DNA of 64,000 bases from Rosa chinensis (taxonomy: Eukaryota > Streptophyta > Magnoliopsida > Rosales > Rosaceae), in the NCBI RefSeq assembly GCF_002994745.2, contig NC_037093.1, forward strand, positions 33,581,884 through 33,645,883, written 5' to 3'. Below, one piece after another: positions 46,229 to 56,899 of the stretch. Both the position numbers and the translations under genes were made by a program. Position 1 is the stretch's first letter. Every line of letters starts with the position of its first letter. The notes beneath the pieces are model-generated. The model searched no databases. It saw nothing but the letters and a program-made list of their open reading frames with translations, and was not told the origin of the DNA.

Positions 46229-48624
46229 TGACAGGACCCGACCCAAGAATCACCCCGAAACCTGGATACGAGCCTGCGGGGCCCACGTTAGGTGAAATCC
46301 AACCGAAAAATCGGCAGAACCTCCCCTAATATGGGCTACCCAAATAGTTCACAAACCTGGATATGATTAATATTTACCTCCTAATCAAAAACACAAAACC
46401 ATATTTACATTCCAAGCATATATGTTACCTTCGGAAAGTTCAAATCCCATCACAACCTCCGTAATAAACATCAATTCGAACAAAAACATCCACCAAATTA
46501 AAAAGGGTTATCAGAGCAACACTAATAACTAAGCCGATATCATACAAGGTAGGTTAAGTAATAACCTACGGACAAAAACGGAAGCGCTGATTCCAAAGTC
46601 TCTAGAGCTTGGACGCGATCTCGGCAAATCTGAAATCTGGGCATTTGAAAACGAAGGGCCCAGGGGAAAACATTTAAAATCCGTTAGCGTGAGTGGACAA
46701 AACCGAAACAAAATTTGAAACAATTAATGGAATGCTTCCCCATTTCTCTTTTTAACAAAACCATCATGCAGCAAGACTCCATAAAATTCCAACTCAATCC
46801 TTTTTCCAAGAAAACTCATTTGATGACTAGGAAGGACTGCTTCCTAGGCATCTCATACCATCTGGGAGGGACTGCCACCCAGATGACGCATCGGAAGGGA
46901 CTGCCAACCCGAATAGGAGGCGGTGGTTAGATGGGACTGCCAACTAGCCACAAGTAGTAGACGGGACTGCCGACTAACTACCTCATGTCATCTGGAAGGG
47001 ACTGCCAACCAGATGATGCATCGGAAGGGACTGCCAACCGAGCTGTAGTCTGGATGGGACTGCCAACCAGACTATTACCTAGAAGGGACTGCCAACTAGG
47101 TAAGATACGCATGTGCCAAAACTGGCCTCCTTGTCAACTGCTTTCTTTTTAAATCTTTTACTTTCCATAGAGTCACATTTTCTCAAATAATAAATCAACT
47201 GAAAACTTATTTCCATGCTGCATGCATTATTTTAACAAAATAAAAGTCCACTCACAAGTGAGTCCCGCAGCTAAACCTGCTGCCTGCCCGTGTCACCCTC
47301 GCTCGAGGGCTCAATACGTCCTGTAACAATTGGCAGGATATAATTAACCATAATGAGGAAACAATCTAAGAAACAAAGCTTAATCCTTCGGAAATTAATC
47401 TCATTACACATAATTCTTCTAACGACCAAATTCTCCAATTTAGGATTAAATTCTCGAATTTCAGAATTTCTTAAAATTTCAACGCCCTCAAAACTCTTTA
47501 ACAACTCAACCGATTTTTATTTCGTTTCCTTAACCATAATTAACCACAAAAATTATAATACAATTCCCTTTCCGAAATTCCAATTCCTTCTTAATTTTCC
47601 CTTTTCAATCCACAACTTCATCTCCAAAAATCTCAATTTCTTTCTAAATTTTTCTTTTTCAAATCACAATCTCCTCTCCAATTTCCCAACAAAATAATTC
47701 AACAATAGCCTTTTACCAAGAGATTTAACCCAAAACATTTATAAACCATAATCATCAAACAACCATATTCAACATCAAATCCCAAAGAAATCTCAATACC
47801 CAACAATCTCAAGTTTAACACAAAACTCAAAGATTAAATCCAATTCCAATCAACCTATTTAATCCAAAATCATCTTCATAACACACCCAACCATCTCTAT
47901 ACCTGCAATAGCAACCAAAAACAAGCAGAAATATCCAGAAAAATCAAACAAGAACCCAAGAATTCGAGAGTTACTGTTCACTGTACTGTTCACAGTCTCA
48001 AACACCTTCAAATCTTCCTCCACCGGTCAAAACGAGCTGCAACATGGTTAGGAACAAGTTCAGCACTTCCCCAACAACCAAACCCCCCAAAGAATCCGGC
48101 CGGAAATCGCCGGAAACCGAAGATCAAAGCAAAAACTAATTTTTCCCATTTCTGGAAATTTCCTCTTCAAATCTCAAAAACCAAAGCTACCCAAGTCAGA
48201 AATCTTACCTTAGATGCAAGAGGAGGAAGAGAAGATCCTCTAATGGCCGGTGGTGCGGCCGGTGGCGGTGGTTTCACCGGAAAGAAGGAAGAAAAGAAAG
48301 AAGGAAGAAGGGAGGGGGGGGGGGCGGGGTTGGAATCGGGTTTCCCGATTTCTCTCTCCTCTTTTTCTGTTTTTTTTCCTCCTTTCCACAAATAGGAACT
48401 CACATTTTTAAAATAGAAACCATGTTAGTAAATTTCCATTTTTGGTCATAACTTTTCCGTAGAAACTCCGATTTAAACAAACTTCGTGTCCACGAACTCG
48501 ATTTTTCGTATTCTACGACATTCTCAAACAATTTTCTTAACTCAACGGACGAGGAAAAAGTCAACTCCTTGGTCAATAACGGTAAAAAGTAAATAGTAAA
48601 AACTTTAAGGTACGGGGTATTACA
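46229..48624 (-). mobile_element. Solo LTR, 2396 bp, nested in the 44459 LTR
   Basis: A perfect duplication AATGG flanks it (46224-46228 and 48625-48629). The plus-strand ends are TGACAGGACCCG and GGGGTATTACA. It belongs to the 25512/56900 family, read on the minus strand. The U3 motif (AACTCCGATTTAAAC) is near 48460. The hairpin array 46828-47103 is its most notable content. No protein is encoded. Confidence 0.92.
46828..47103. repeat. Array of nine hairpins with constant loop and changing stems
   Basis: Each unit has the loop GGGACTGCC (once GGACTGC) between two complementary arms, and the arms differ from unit to unit. Examples are CTAGGAA with TTCCTAG (46828), CATCTGGG with CCCAGATG (46859), CATCTGG with CCAGATG (46989-47015), TAGTCTGG with CCAGACTA (47046-47074), and TTACCTAG with CTAGGTAA (47075-47103). 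Two units near 46890 and 47020 have TCGG with CCGA. Two weaker ones (46925, 46955) need a wobble or a bulge. Confidence 0.9.
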
Positions 48625-49951
48625 AATGGTAATTCTGTTCATAATGAACCTTGTGAGATTACTCACCTCGAAACTCCTGCTGCTTCTTCACACCACTAGA
48701 TTGCTTACAGAACGTCCTCTGTCAAGCACCTAAGGAAGTACAGCCTTGATTCAGTCAATGAAACACAAGGAATAACATTCGAAAACCCTAAATCGAACCA
48801 AAATTCCCAAAGTAACGCCAATCGAGGTGAAACCACATCCGAGACCACCCAATGTCTTCGGAATACTTCCACGATCGATATATCGAATTCACAAGTTGAT
48901 CGGACGCTCAATTCCTCACGGATCGAATCATTGAACGGTCCGAAACCGTAAAAATCACAACATATTCATACGATCTCCAAAAATTACAAACAATATATCG
49001 AAATGCTCGTATCGACGATTAGATCGAACTCAGGAACAGAAACTATCCCTGAGGTGGCCGAAAACCACCGGAAAACACCACCACAGTGGCGGCACTGTCG
49101 CCGGACCAAAGTCAGAATTTGACAAAACTCCCAACACCAAAGTTCTTCATCTAAACCCCAATTTCAACTTTCATAACTACAACAAAGTCCAAATATGAAC
49201 CAATCGATCGAATTTTACCTTAGAACAAAACAGCTTGATTGAAACCCTAGAATTTCAATTCCAAAATTCGACCTCCACGAGCTGAATCGATGCAAGCCAC
49301 CTTGTGGGAAGCATCAACGTCCTCCAAGCTAAAAAAGCCCTCAAGAATCACCGGCAAAGGTGGCCTGAATCTCCGACTCCGATCAAGGTGATTTCATCCC
49401 CGAAGCGGCCACTTCCAGTTGATGTAGCTCCCTCCACAGCTCGAATCTCTCTTCAATCCTTCCACAGACCTCAAGAGGGGATTGAGGCGAGCAAAACCCA
49501 CTTTTGAATTGAAGCAAATGGTGGCTGGAGGAGCGAGAACGACGCCAGCGAAGTGGAGGCTGCTCGAGGGCTCGGGAGAGGGCTGGGTTTCCGTTTTTGG
49601 AAATCTGGCCTTCTTTGCAATTTCCGGAAAATTTCGTCCTTTTATACCAAAATGGAAAATTTTTCCAAAGCCCATAACTTCTTCATACGAACTCCGATTT
49701 TCGCGTTCCGCATGTCCACGAACTTGTATCGACGCATTCTACAACTTTCGTGAAGGAAGGTTTTGGAGAATCTCAACGTATCAAAAGTCAACCTTGAAAC
49801 CCCCTAATTCCACACTTTACGAATAAAAATTCATCCGAAACACTTCCGCTCCGTCCACAAGCCACGAAACCATCCGATACCCACAATTTAAATTCCGGAA
49901 AATCCTCGGAAAATAAATACAAATTTCCGGGGCATCACACACACACACACA

Positions 49952-50399
49952 TATATATATAAACAACACAAATAATTAATATAAAAGAAATTTTGGTAAA
50001 GGCTGTTGGTGATGAAAGAAGAGAGCAACCAGAGGAGATATGAGAGATGAGAGAAAACCTGAGAAGAATAGAGTGACGTAAGAATATGGAAGATAGCACG
50101 TTTTTTTTTCTTATTCTCTTTATTTTGGAAAATATTTTTCCATGTTTTCTAAAATATGAGGGGATTTTCTTAAGTACTCAGGTGTTTGGCATACAACCAT
50201 TTTGTTGAACATTTTGAACCATTGGCTTAGCAATATATCCAAAATATTTAAAATTTGGTAACCAGTTTAACCCTTAGCCTCTTCAATCAATTGGATGAAT
50301 GGTCTTTATTACTAATTAGTTACATCATTAACTAATTAATATTTGATTATCAATTAACAATTACACAATTGACAATTATGTTTTTTTTTCATTTTAAAT
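49952..50399. other. No gene recognised
   Basis: This is A/T-rich intergenic sequence with short TA and T runs. Confidence 0.5.
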
Positions 50400-52194
50400 A
50401 AACTTCTGGTGGCGCGTGGGGGCACCTACCACCTCTTTTGGCTTTCTAGTTTGGCCTATTGGATGTGCTTGTCATTACGAGCTTGTGGATATGAATTTGG
50501 TTGAATTGGTAAAGGTTTGTTATCGATCAAAGAATTCCAAATTTCAGAGCTTCGGGTGTCGATTTTCAGATATCGGATCATTGGATTTCCATCATTTCCG
50601 TTCTAGAACACTAGAATCGATGACATGCTGATACTGGTGAAGTTTGGTTTGATTCTAAGGATAATTGAAACTTTTAGATTTCAAAGGGTTGACTATGTCG
50701 AGTTTTCGGTTTAATTATTTTATTTCGGACCTTTTGTTCAATTATTTAAAACATAATTTGGTGTATAGGACGATGTATAGATTAAGCTCGAGGAGAAATT
50801 CATTGGACGACGGTCATAGCAGAAATTCAGTTAGTGGAATTTCAATTTTAAATGACGCATGTAATTATTTTTCCTAATTAATGATTTATTTAATTACGTT
50901 TTATTTGTTGAGCATATGTTTTAGTTTTGGAATACAAATTGAGATTGGTTTATTGATTAAGTTAATTTTAGATTAAGATTTGGTTTTGGATTATATATTA
51001 TTATTGATTTCGGAAAATAAATTGCCATGATGAAATTTCTGTGCTCAGATTTGAAATTACGATATTAGTCATGACATATGATTTTCGATAATACTTGAGA
51101 TTTTGATAGCGGTCATGACTTATGTTCTTGAATAATTGCTTTCTGAGGAGTATTCTAGAATAAAGTACGATTTACGATTTCTAATGATTTTTGACGAATT
51201 GTTTTCAGAGGTGATTTTCAAAATTGAATATATTTTTAATCGTTGATTTTGAGGTTTTTGAAAATGAAATTTTAGATGGAAATTAAATTATCTATTATTT
51301 ATCGGCGGTTGATTTTATCAGTGGAAATGCTTTAGCAATGATTCCTTTGGGTTTTGTTATGAATTTAAATTTGGATCTTGATTATGATATTTAGTTATAG
51401 TTTAAATCTCTCATATGAACTTTATTTATGAAATTGTTATGATATTTTTTCAGTACTCGTGTTTTTTATTTTATTTTTTTAATTTTTTTTTTTACGATTA
51501 TTGTTTATTGAGAGATTTTGGGGAAGGTCTCCTGTTTTTATATTTTCGTATGTTTTTGTTCACCATACTTGGGTTGTTATATTTTATTGCTAGCTAGCTT
51601 ATTGCTCATTTTCACAATTCTTTGTGGGTTGTAGTCGAGCCTTTAATAGCTCCTCCTCAGAATACTTTGTGGGTTGCAGCCGAGCCTAGAGTCTGGGAGC
51701 TCTCTTTACTATATGGTGAAATTTCTTCTCCATACTATACATTTATGCTTAACCAGTGAAGCTAGTTCGTTTTTACAAAATTTTTAGTTTTAAAGAAATG
51801 TATTTCATATAGGGAAAATTTCACAAACAGTATACCAAATAAAGGCCACTAATAATTCTTATACATAAAGTTCCAAACCAAACATTTCTGAAACTCGACC
51901 CACTATCAACACACGACATCAATTTTTGACACCAAAATGTCTATTATGCCCTCAGTTCTTTTTTTTTTTAATAATTTTTTTTTCTATTATTTTTTTGCCT
52001 TCGTTTTTATCTCTTTCTTCTTCCTTCTTCCGGCTCCATCAAACCCACCTCTGTTTTCATGTGAGAAGAAGCCCGAGCTCACCCACCTCTGTTAACTTCT
52101 CAGCCACCAAAATAAGATAACACAGGTGCACACGCACTCTGAAAAAAGAACAAGATGTGAGAAAATTTTAAGATCAAAAGAAAGAGCAACGAAC

Positions 52195-52740
52195 CAATTC
52201 TCTTTTCCTCTCCTCTAACTTGTCTAGTATAGCTTTCTTTGATGATTCCATGTCATCTCCAGTTTCAACTGATGTTTTGGAGTTGCCAACAGCTTCATCT
52301 GATCCGCGAGATCAACTGGTATCCAATGCTGTTTGTGCATTTTCCAGCTCATCTCTCAAATTCTTTTCAGTGTCCTCCAATTCCTTATAACAATATTCAT
52401 CAATTTCAACAAATTGGCTTAAAACTTAACTACAACGCATATCCTCAACATTATAAGACATATTTCTTTTCAAGTCTAAACTTCTGAATTACAAATTACA
52501 ATCACTAGAAGAAGGCACACCAATCAGATACACAGTTCCAAGCATCAGGGGAACTTTTCACATGACTAAATATTGGCTGAGTTACAAATATAAGCTGTAG
52601 GATCATAAATCTCATCTCTAACTTCCTCCTAAGTAACTCCACTTCCTCAATCTTCTCTTGTATTTTACTTTCACAGTTTGATATAGCCTTTTCATATGCA
52701 GCATTTTCCTCCTGCAATGTCACCTCTCTCAATTGGGCCT
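52195..52740 (-). pseudogene. Captured fragments of a coiled-coil protein gene in the MULE
   Basis: On the minus strand, after an ACAG acceptor near 52741, the sequence reads AQLREVTLQEENAAYEKAIS and then KIQEKIEEVELLRRKLE (52612-52740), a strongly helical, charged segment. Further on (52382 down to 52195), after an AAG acceptor, it reads ELEDTEKNLRDELENAQTAL, DTS, a TGA stop, SRGSDEAVGNSKTSVETGDD, ending ILDKLEERKREL before a GT donor. Two exons of one plant coiled-coil gene with an intron between them fits best. The source gene was not identified. The stop shows the copy is not intact. Confidence 0.65.
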
Positions 52741-52935
52741 GTCCACAAGTACAAACAGGAACTATATCAACAAAGGAAACATAAAAAAGCACTGATCACC
52801 TACAATCATGAAACTCAACAAGGACCAAAAACAAGGAAAAATCCCTGAACTTTAACACAATTTGCAATAGCCACAGCTACACCACAATTGTCTCGTAGAG
52901 AGAGAGAGAGAGAGAGAAAGTAGAGAGAGAAAGAG

Positions 52936-55900
52936 TGTAAGACCCCGGAAAAAAAAAGTTATTAATGTCTTGGAATTTCCTTGAATTAATAAAGTGTTCG
53001 TTAGTACGATTTCATGGTTCGAGGGTGGAGTGAAATTATTTTCGGGCGAATAATTATTCGAAATGCATAGTTTAGGGGGGGTTGCGAAGTTGATTTTTTT
53101 TACGTAAAGAATTTGAGGAAACTTCGTTCACGAAAGTTTTAGAGCTCGTCGATACGAGTTCGTGCATATGCAGATGCAAGAATCGAAGTTCGTATGAAGA
53201 AGTTATCGCGTTTGGAAAAGTTTCCATTTTGGGTATAAAAGGATAAAACCCTAGCTATTTTTGGAAGGTTGCCAAAAATAGCCGGATTTCCATTTCTGGA
53301 AACCGACGTCTCTCTCTCTCTCTCTCTCTCTCTCTTGACCAAAACAGGGTATCACTTTGCCAGGCGATATCTCGCAGCTCCGGCCACCAAACCACACCAA
53401 ACCACTTCCTTTGGCTTCGCCTCAATCTTGCGCAGCTTCCTGTGGCTGCCTTGCGCTGCCTTGTGCCTTGGCGACGGCGACAGCACGTTTTCCCTTTCCG
53501 ATCGACTTGGGGTGCGAAGGGAATATCCCGAGTTCTAGGTCACCAATCTTCGAGATTCTTAGCTTGTTGACTCTCCTTGAGTTTCTGATCAAGATTCTAA
53601 AAGACCTGAACCGGAGGTGAACGTTTTCATGCTCGTCGGAGCTCTCACCGGTTTCTGCAAAAATTTAGGCCAAACCGGATTGTTTTAGGTAATTTCGACC
53701 ACTTCCACTCATTTTCTGACTTTGTGCTAGTTATGAAACTTTCTCATATCGATGAAACGAAGAGGACTAGCCTGGCCCCGAAGCTGTTGGCGGTGGTCGG
53801 CGGCGGCTCTGCCTCTAACTCCGGCGGCCTTTTCCGGCCACTTTCGGTGACCCCAAGGGCAGTTTCTGCCCATTTTTATGTTCTACATGTTGATATGATC
53901 ATTTCAATTTATAGCATGTAAATTTTGGAGATCGTATGATTAAGTTATGAATTTTACGATTTCGATCGATTTCGATCGTTCGATTTGTGATCTGTGAAGA
54001 TCGGACTGTTCGATAGACTTGTAGTTTTGATTTAATGATCGTAGGACTGTCCTGATGACTTTTTGTGGTCACGGGTGAAGATCCGACCGTTGGATCTTCG
54101 TATAAGTGCGTTTTATGAATGGTGTGCTAAGTTGAGACCCTATTTGATTAGGTGATTGACGGTTTGAGTTGGCGAACGATTGTGAATCGTATTTCTAGCC
54201 CTTAAGAAGACGCAGCAGGATTTGAGGTGAGTAAACCTCACATGGTTCATTTACGAACGGAAATTCTTTAATTACATTTAGTTGTTATGTTTGAAAAATG
54301 ATTTTAAGAAAATGAGTTTTTAAGTATATAAAAATGAATTTCTCGGTTTTTACTACGTGTGAACTATAGTTAGTATTAGTAGTCAGTCCTGTGTGGGTGA
54401 CTACGTATATATATAATTACGTGGAATATATATATTGGATGATATGGCATTGGGTGAAGTATTGATTTGATTGATTGATTTATCATTTCGAGCATTTCTC
54501 TTGAAGATATAAATTATCATATATTGTTGAGTTGATGTTGATAAGGAGTAATTGAGTAAAGTGTGATCCTTTCATTTATTGTCCATGAGAGACTTGGATC
54601 ATTATTGATTGTGGTGTTGATTTGTATGACTTGATTGATTCATGATTTGGGGAAATTATAGAGCATGTGGGATTCGATTTTGATGATAGCTTGGAGACGA
54701 GAACATATTATTTGGAATTGGCTTTGCTAATTGTTGAGGTTGTGGGAGATGAGGAAACAATTTTATGCAACGATCTCTGTGATTACATGTGTGGTGACTA
54801 GTGTGAGGGTATGGGATCGGACGCCATAATCCTAGGTGGATGACGGGCTACGATTGAGTAAGTGTGATCGAACGCCATAATCCTGGGTGGGTGACGGGCT
54901 ACGATTGAGGAGAGTATTGGATGCCATAATCCTAGGCGGTGACGGGCTACGATTGAGGAGAGTATTGGACGCCATAACCCTAGGAGGTGACGGGCTACAA
55001 TTGAAACGAGTTATTTTGTGAGATTATGTAATCAGAATCGAAGGGTGAATTCTTGGTTTTAGCGTGATTGTTTGATTTATTTATTTATATATTTCTTTTT
55101 CATTTCTATCGTGTGATTTCTTTATCTACTTTCTTTTTCATTTCATTTGTTTGATTTTAATGTAATCTCCTGAACTAAATTATATGCAGGGATTACTATG
55201 ATTTTGTTTGTTTGTTTAATGTGATCTCCTGAACTAAGTTTCTATGCAGGGATTACTGATTTTGTTTAATTCTTATTGTGTGTACGGTTGGGGGTTGTGA
55301 TCCGTAGCGATCGTGAAATGAGTTGAGATGTCATGATTTTGGCAAACGCTTTATGTTGAGGGGAGTGAGCGTGATTTTGTGGTTATGCTGTTGAGGCAAA
55401 TGATTGGTGATCTGATAGATTGTGGGGACGTAAATTGTTTAACATATTTGGAGTTATTTTTGTAATTGGAGTTGTGGGAAAAGAGATAAAATGAATTGAG
55501 AGATAGAGCATGTGGATTTTAGTTGGATTGAAATTTTTGAGCATGATATTGATTGATATGAACTCGACGTTTTTGTTGTGATAATTGCTTATTGATTTTG
55601 TTAGATTGAGATAGTGAAAGCATGTTTTTGTGGAATTAAATGTTAATGCTTTAATTGTCTCACGAATTGAGGAATTATAAGCATGCGTGACGTGAGTCAC
55701 TTTAATTGATTTTACTCATACGGGCTTAAAAGCTTACCGGGTTTGTGGTTTGCAATCCCGGTGCACTATTTCTATGGTGTAGGGTTATTGTGCAGGTTAG
55801 AATATCGAGTGACCGTTATCGAAGCTGAGGTGGACTTTCCGTCACGTGGGTGTAGAAGGGCACTTATACTTGTAGTCTTCCGCTGTGTAGTGAGTTGGTG

Positions 55901-56038
55901 AGTGTGGTTACATGTTGAATTTACATTCAGTTTAATTTGTAAGCTCAGCTGTTTAGTTGCTTATTTTAAATGAAAAAATTTCTATGTGTTTTTGCGTTTC
56001 GGATTTGAATTACTGTATTCAAAATTCGAGGCGTGACA
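52936..56038 (+). mobile_element. Solo LTR, 3103 bp, inserted in the MULE
   Basis: A perfect duplication AAGAG flanks it (52931-52935 and 56039-56043). The ends are TGTAAGACCCCGG and GAGGCGTGACA. The U3 motif with GATACGAGTTCGTG and GAAGTTCGTATGAAG is at about 53130-53205, TATAAAA at 53234-53240, followed by a CT repeat and a GC-rich leader. A repeat array lies at 54805-55010. It is the family of 28268 and 44459. No protein is encoded. Confidence 0.92.
54805..55010 (+). repeat. Four tandem units in the 52936 LTR
   Basis: Units of about 50-58 bp have the core CGCCATAATCCTAGG, then GTGACGGGCTA. The outer arms pair: ATCG with CGAT in the first two units, ATTG with CGAT (wobble) in the third, and ATTG with CAAT in the fourth. 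The arms are short, so the pairing is suggestive only. Confidence 0.6.
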
Positions 56039-56899
56039 AAGAGTGTCAGAGTTTTTAGAGTGAGAATGAGTGAGAGAGAGAAAAACAATGGGAAAATCTA
56101 ACTCCTGCTTCAAAATCAAAGACCCAGATAGAGAAACCTCCTAATTCGAATTAAAAGCAACACGCCCAGATAAGAAAGATCCAAACTTTGAACAAGATAT
56201 GCAACAATTCAGAGTTGTACACAAGAATCACAATCAAATTCAAAAACCCAGCTACTAAATTTAGAGCAGAACCTGTTCTCGGGTGGAGGAATGGGTGTTC
56301 AATTGGAGGGCAAGGGCGGCGTTGGAAGCGAGGGAGTGAGCGTGGAGGTGAGGAAGACAGCGTTGGAAGCGAGGGAGTGAGCTCGGAAGAAGGAAGAAGA
56401 AAGAGATAAAAACGAAAGGAAAAAAAAATAACAGAAAAAAAAATTATTAAAAAAAAAAAGAACTGAGGGCATAATGGACATTTTGGTGTCAAAAATTGAC
56501 GTCGTGTACTGCTAGTGGGTCGAGTTTCAGATTTCGTGTACCGAAATGTTTGGTTTGGAACTTTATGTATAAGAATTATTAGTGGCCTTTACTTAGTGTA
56601 CTGTTTGCGAAGTTTTCCCTTTCATATATAGCATGCATTGATGATTTTAAAGGAAAATGTGGAAAAGTATTAAAGTTTTATTTCGATTTCAATTACTCGA
56701 ATATTTATTTTGTCCACTCACGCTAAGGAGTTTTTCAATACTTTCTCCAGTGCTATTCGGTTTCACATGCCCAGTTTGCATGATAGATTAGTTGAGGTCG
56801 GACGTATCAGGACTTAAGGCATAGTAAACATCACAGCTTTCACATATTTATGTTTTTTATTTTTATTTTTTTGTATGCCTTGTGAATTAGAATCGCTCT

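Larger units (their letters stand above)
44459..49951 (-). mobile_element. Solo LTR (about 3.1 kb), minus orientation, split by another LTR
   Basis: The plus-strand ends are TGTCACGCCCC and CCGGGGCATCACA, the latter running into a short CA repeat. TATAT lies on both sides (44454-44458 and 49952-49956), so the duplication is plausible but sits in simple sequence. On the minus strand it has the U3 motif near 49680-49790 and a TATAAAA box near 49643, about 296 bp inside, as in 28268. The nested LTR at 46229 interrupts sequence matching 29560-29630 of the 28268 LTR. Confidence 0.82.
51812..56619 (-). mobile_element. Pack-MULE-like element, 1.7 kb plus an inserted LTR
   Basis: A perfect 9-bp duplication TTTCATATA flanks it (51803-51811 and 56620-56628). 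Terminal inverted repeats of about 200 bp start GGGAAAATTTCACAAACAG and end CTGTTTGCGAAGTTTTCCC. It holds no transposase but carries coding fragments of a host-like gene on the minus strand (52195-52740). The solo LTR at 52936 is inserted in it. Confidence 0.85.

Noticed and set aside
46828..47103. CRISPR-like array
   Set aside because: Short repeated cores with variable spacers look superficially similar, but the variable parts are complementary arms, unit length is about 25-30 bp, and this is a plant LTR.
56151..56492. 113-codon frame at the MULE end, similar to one at 51926
   Set aside because: Both are translations of the terminal inverted repeat with its T-rich tract, not genes.
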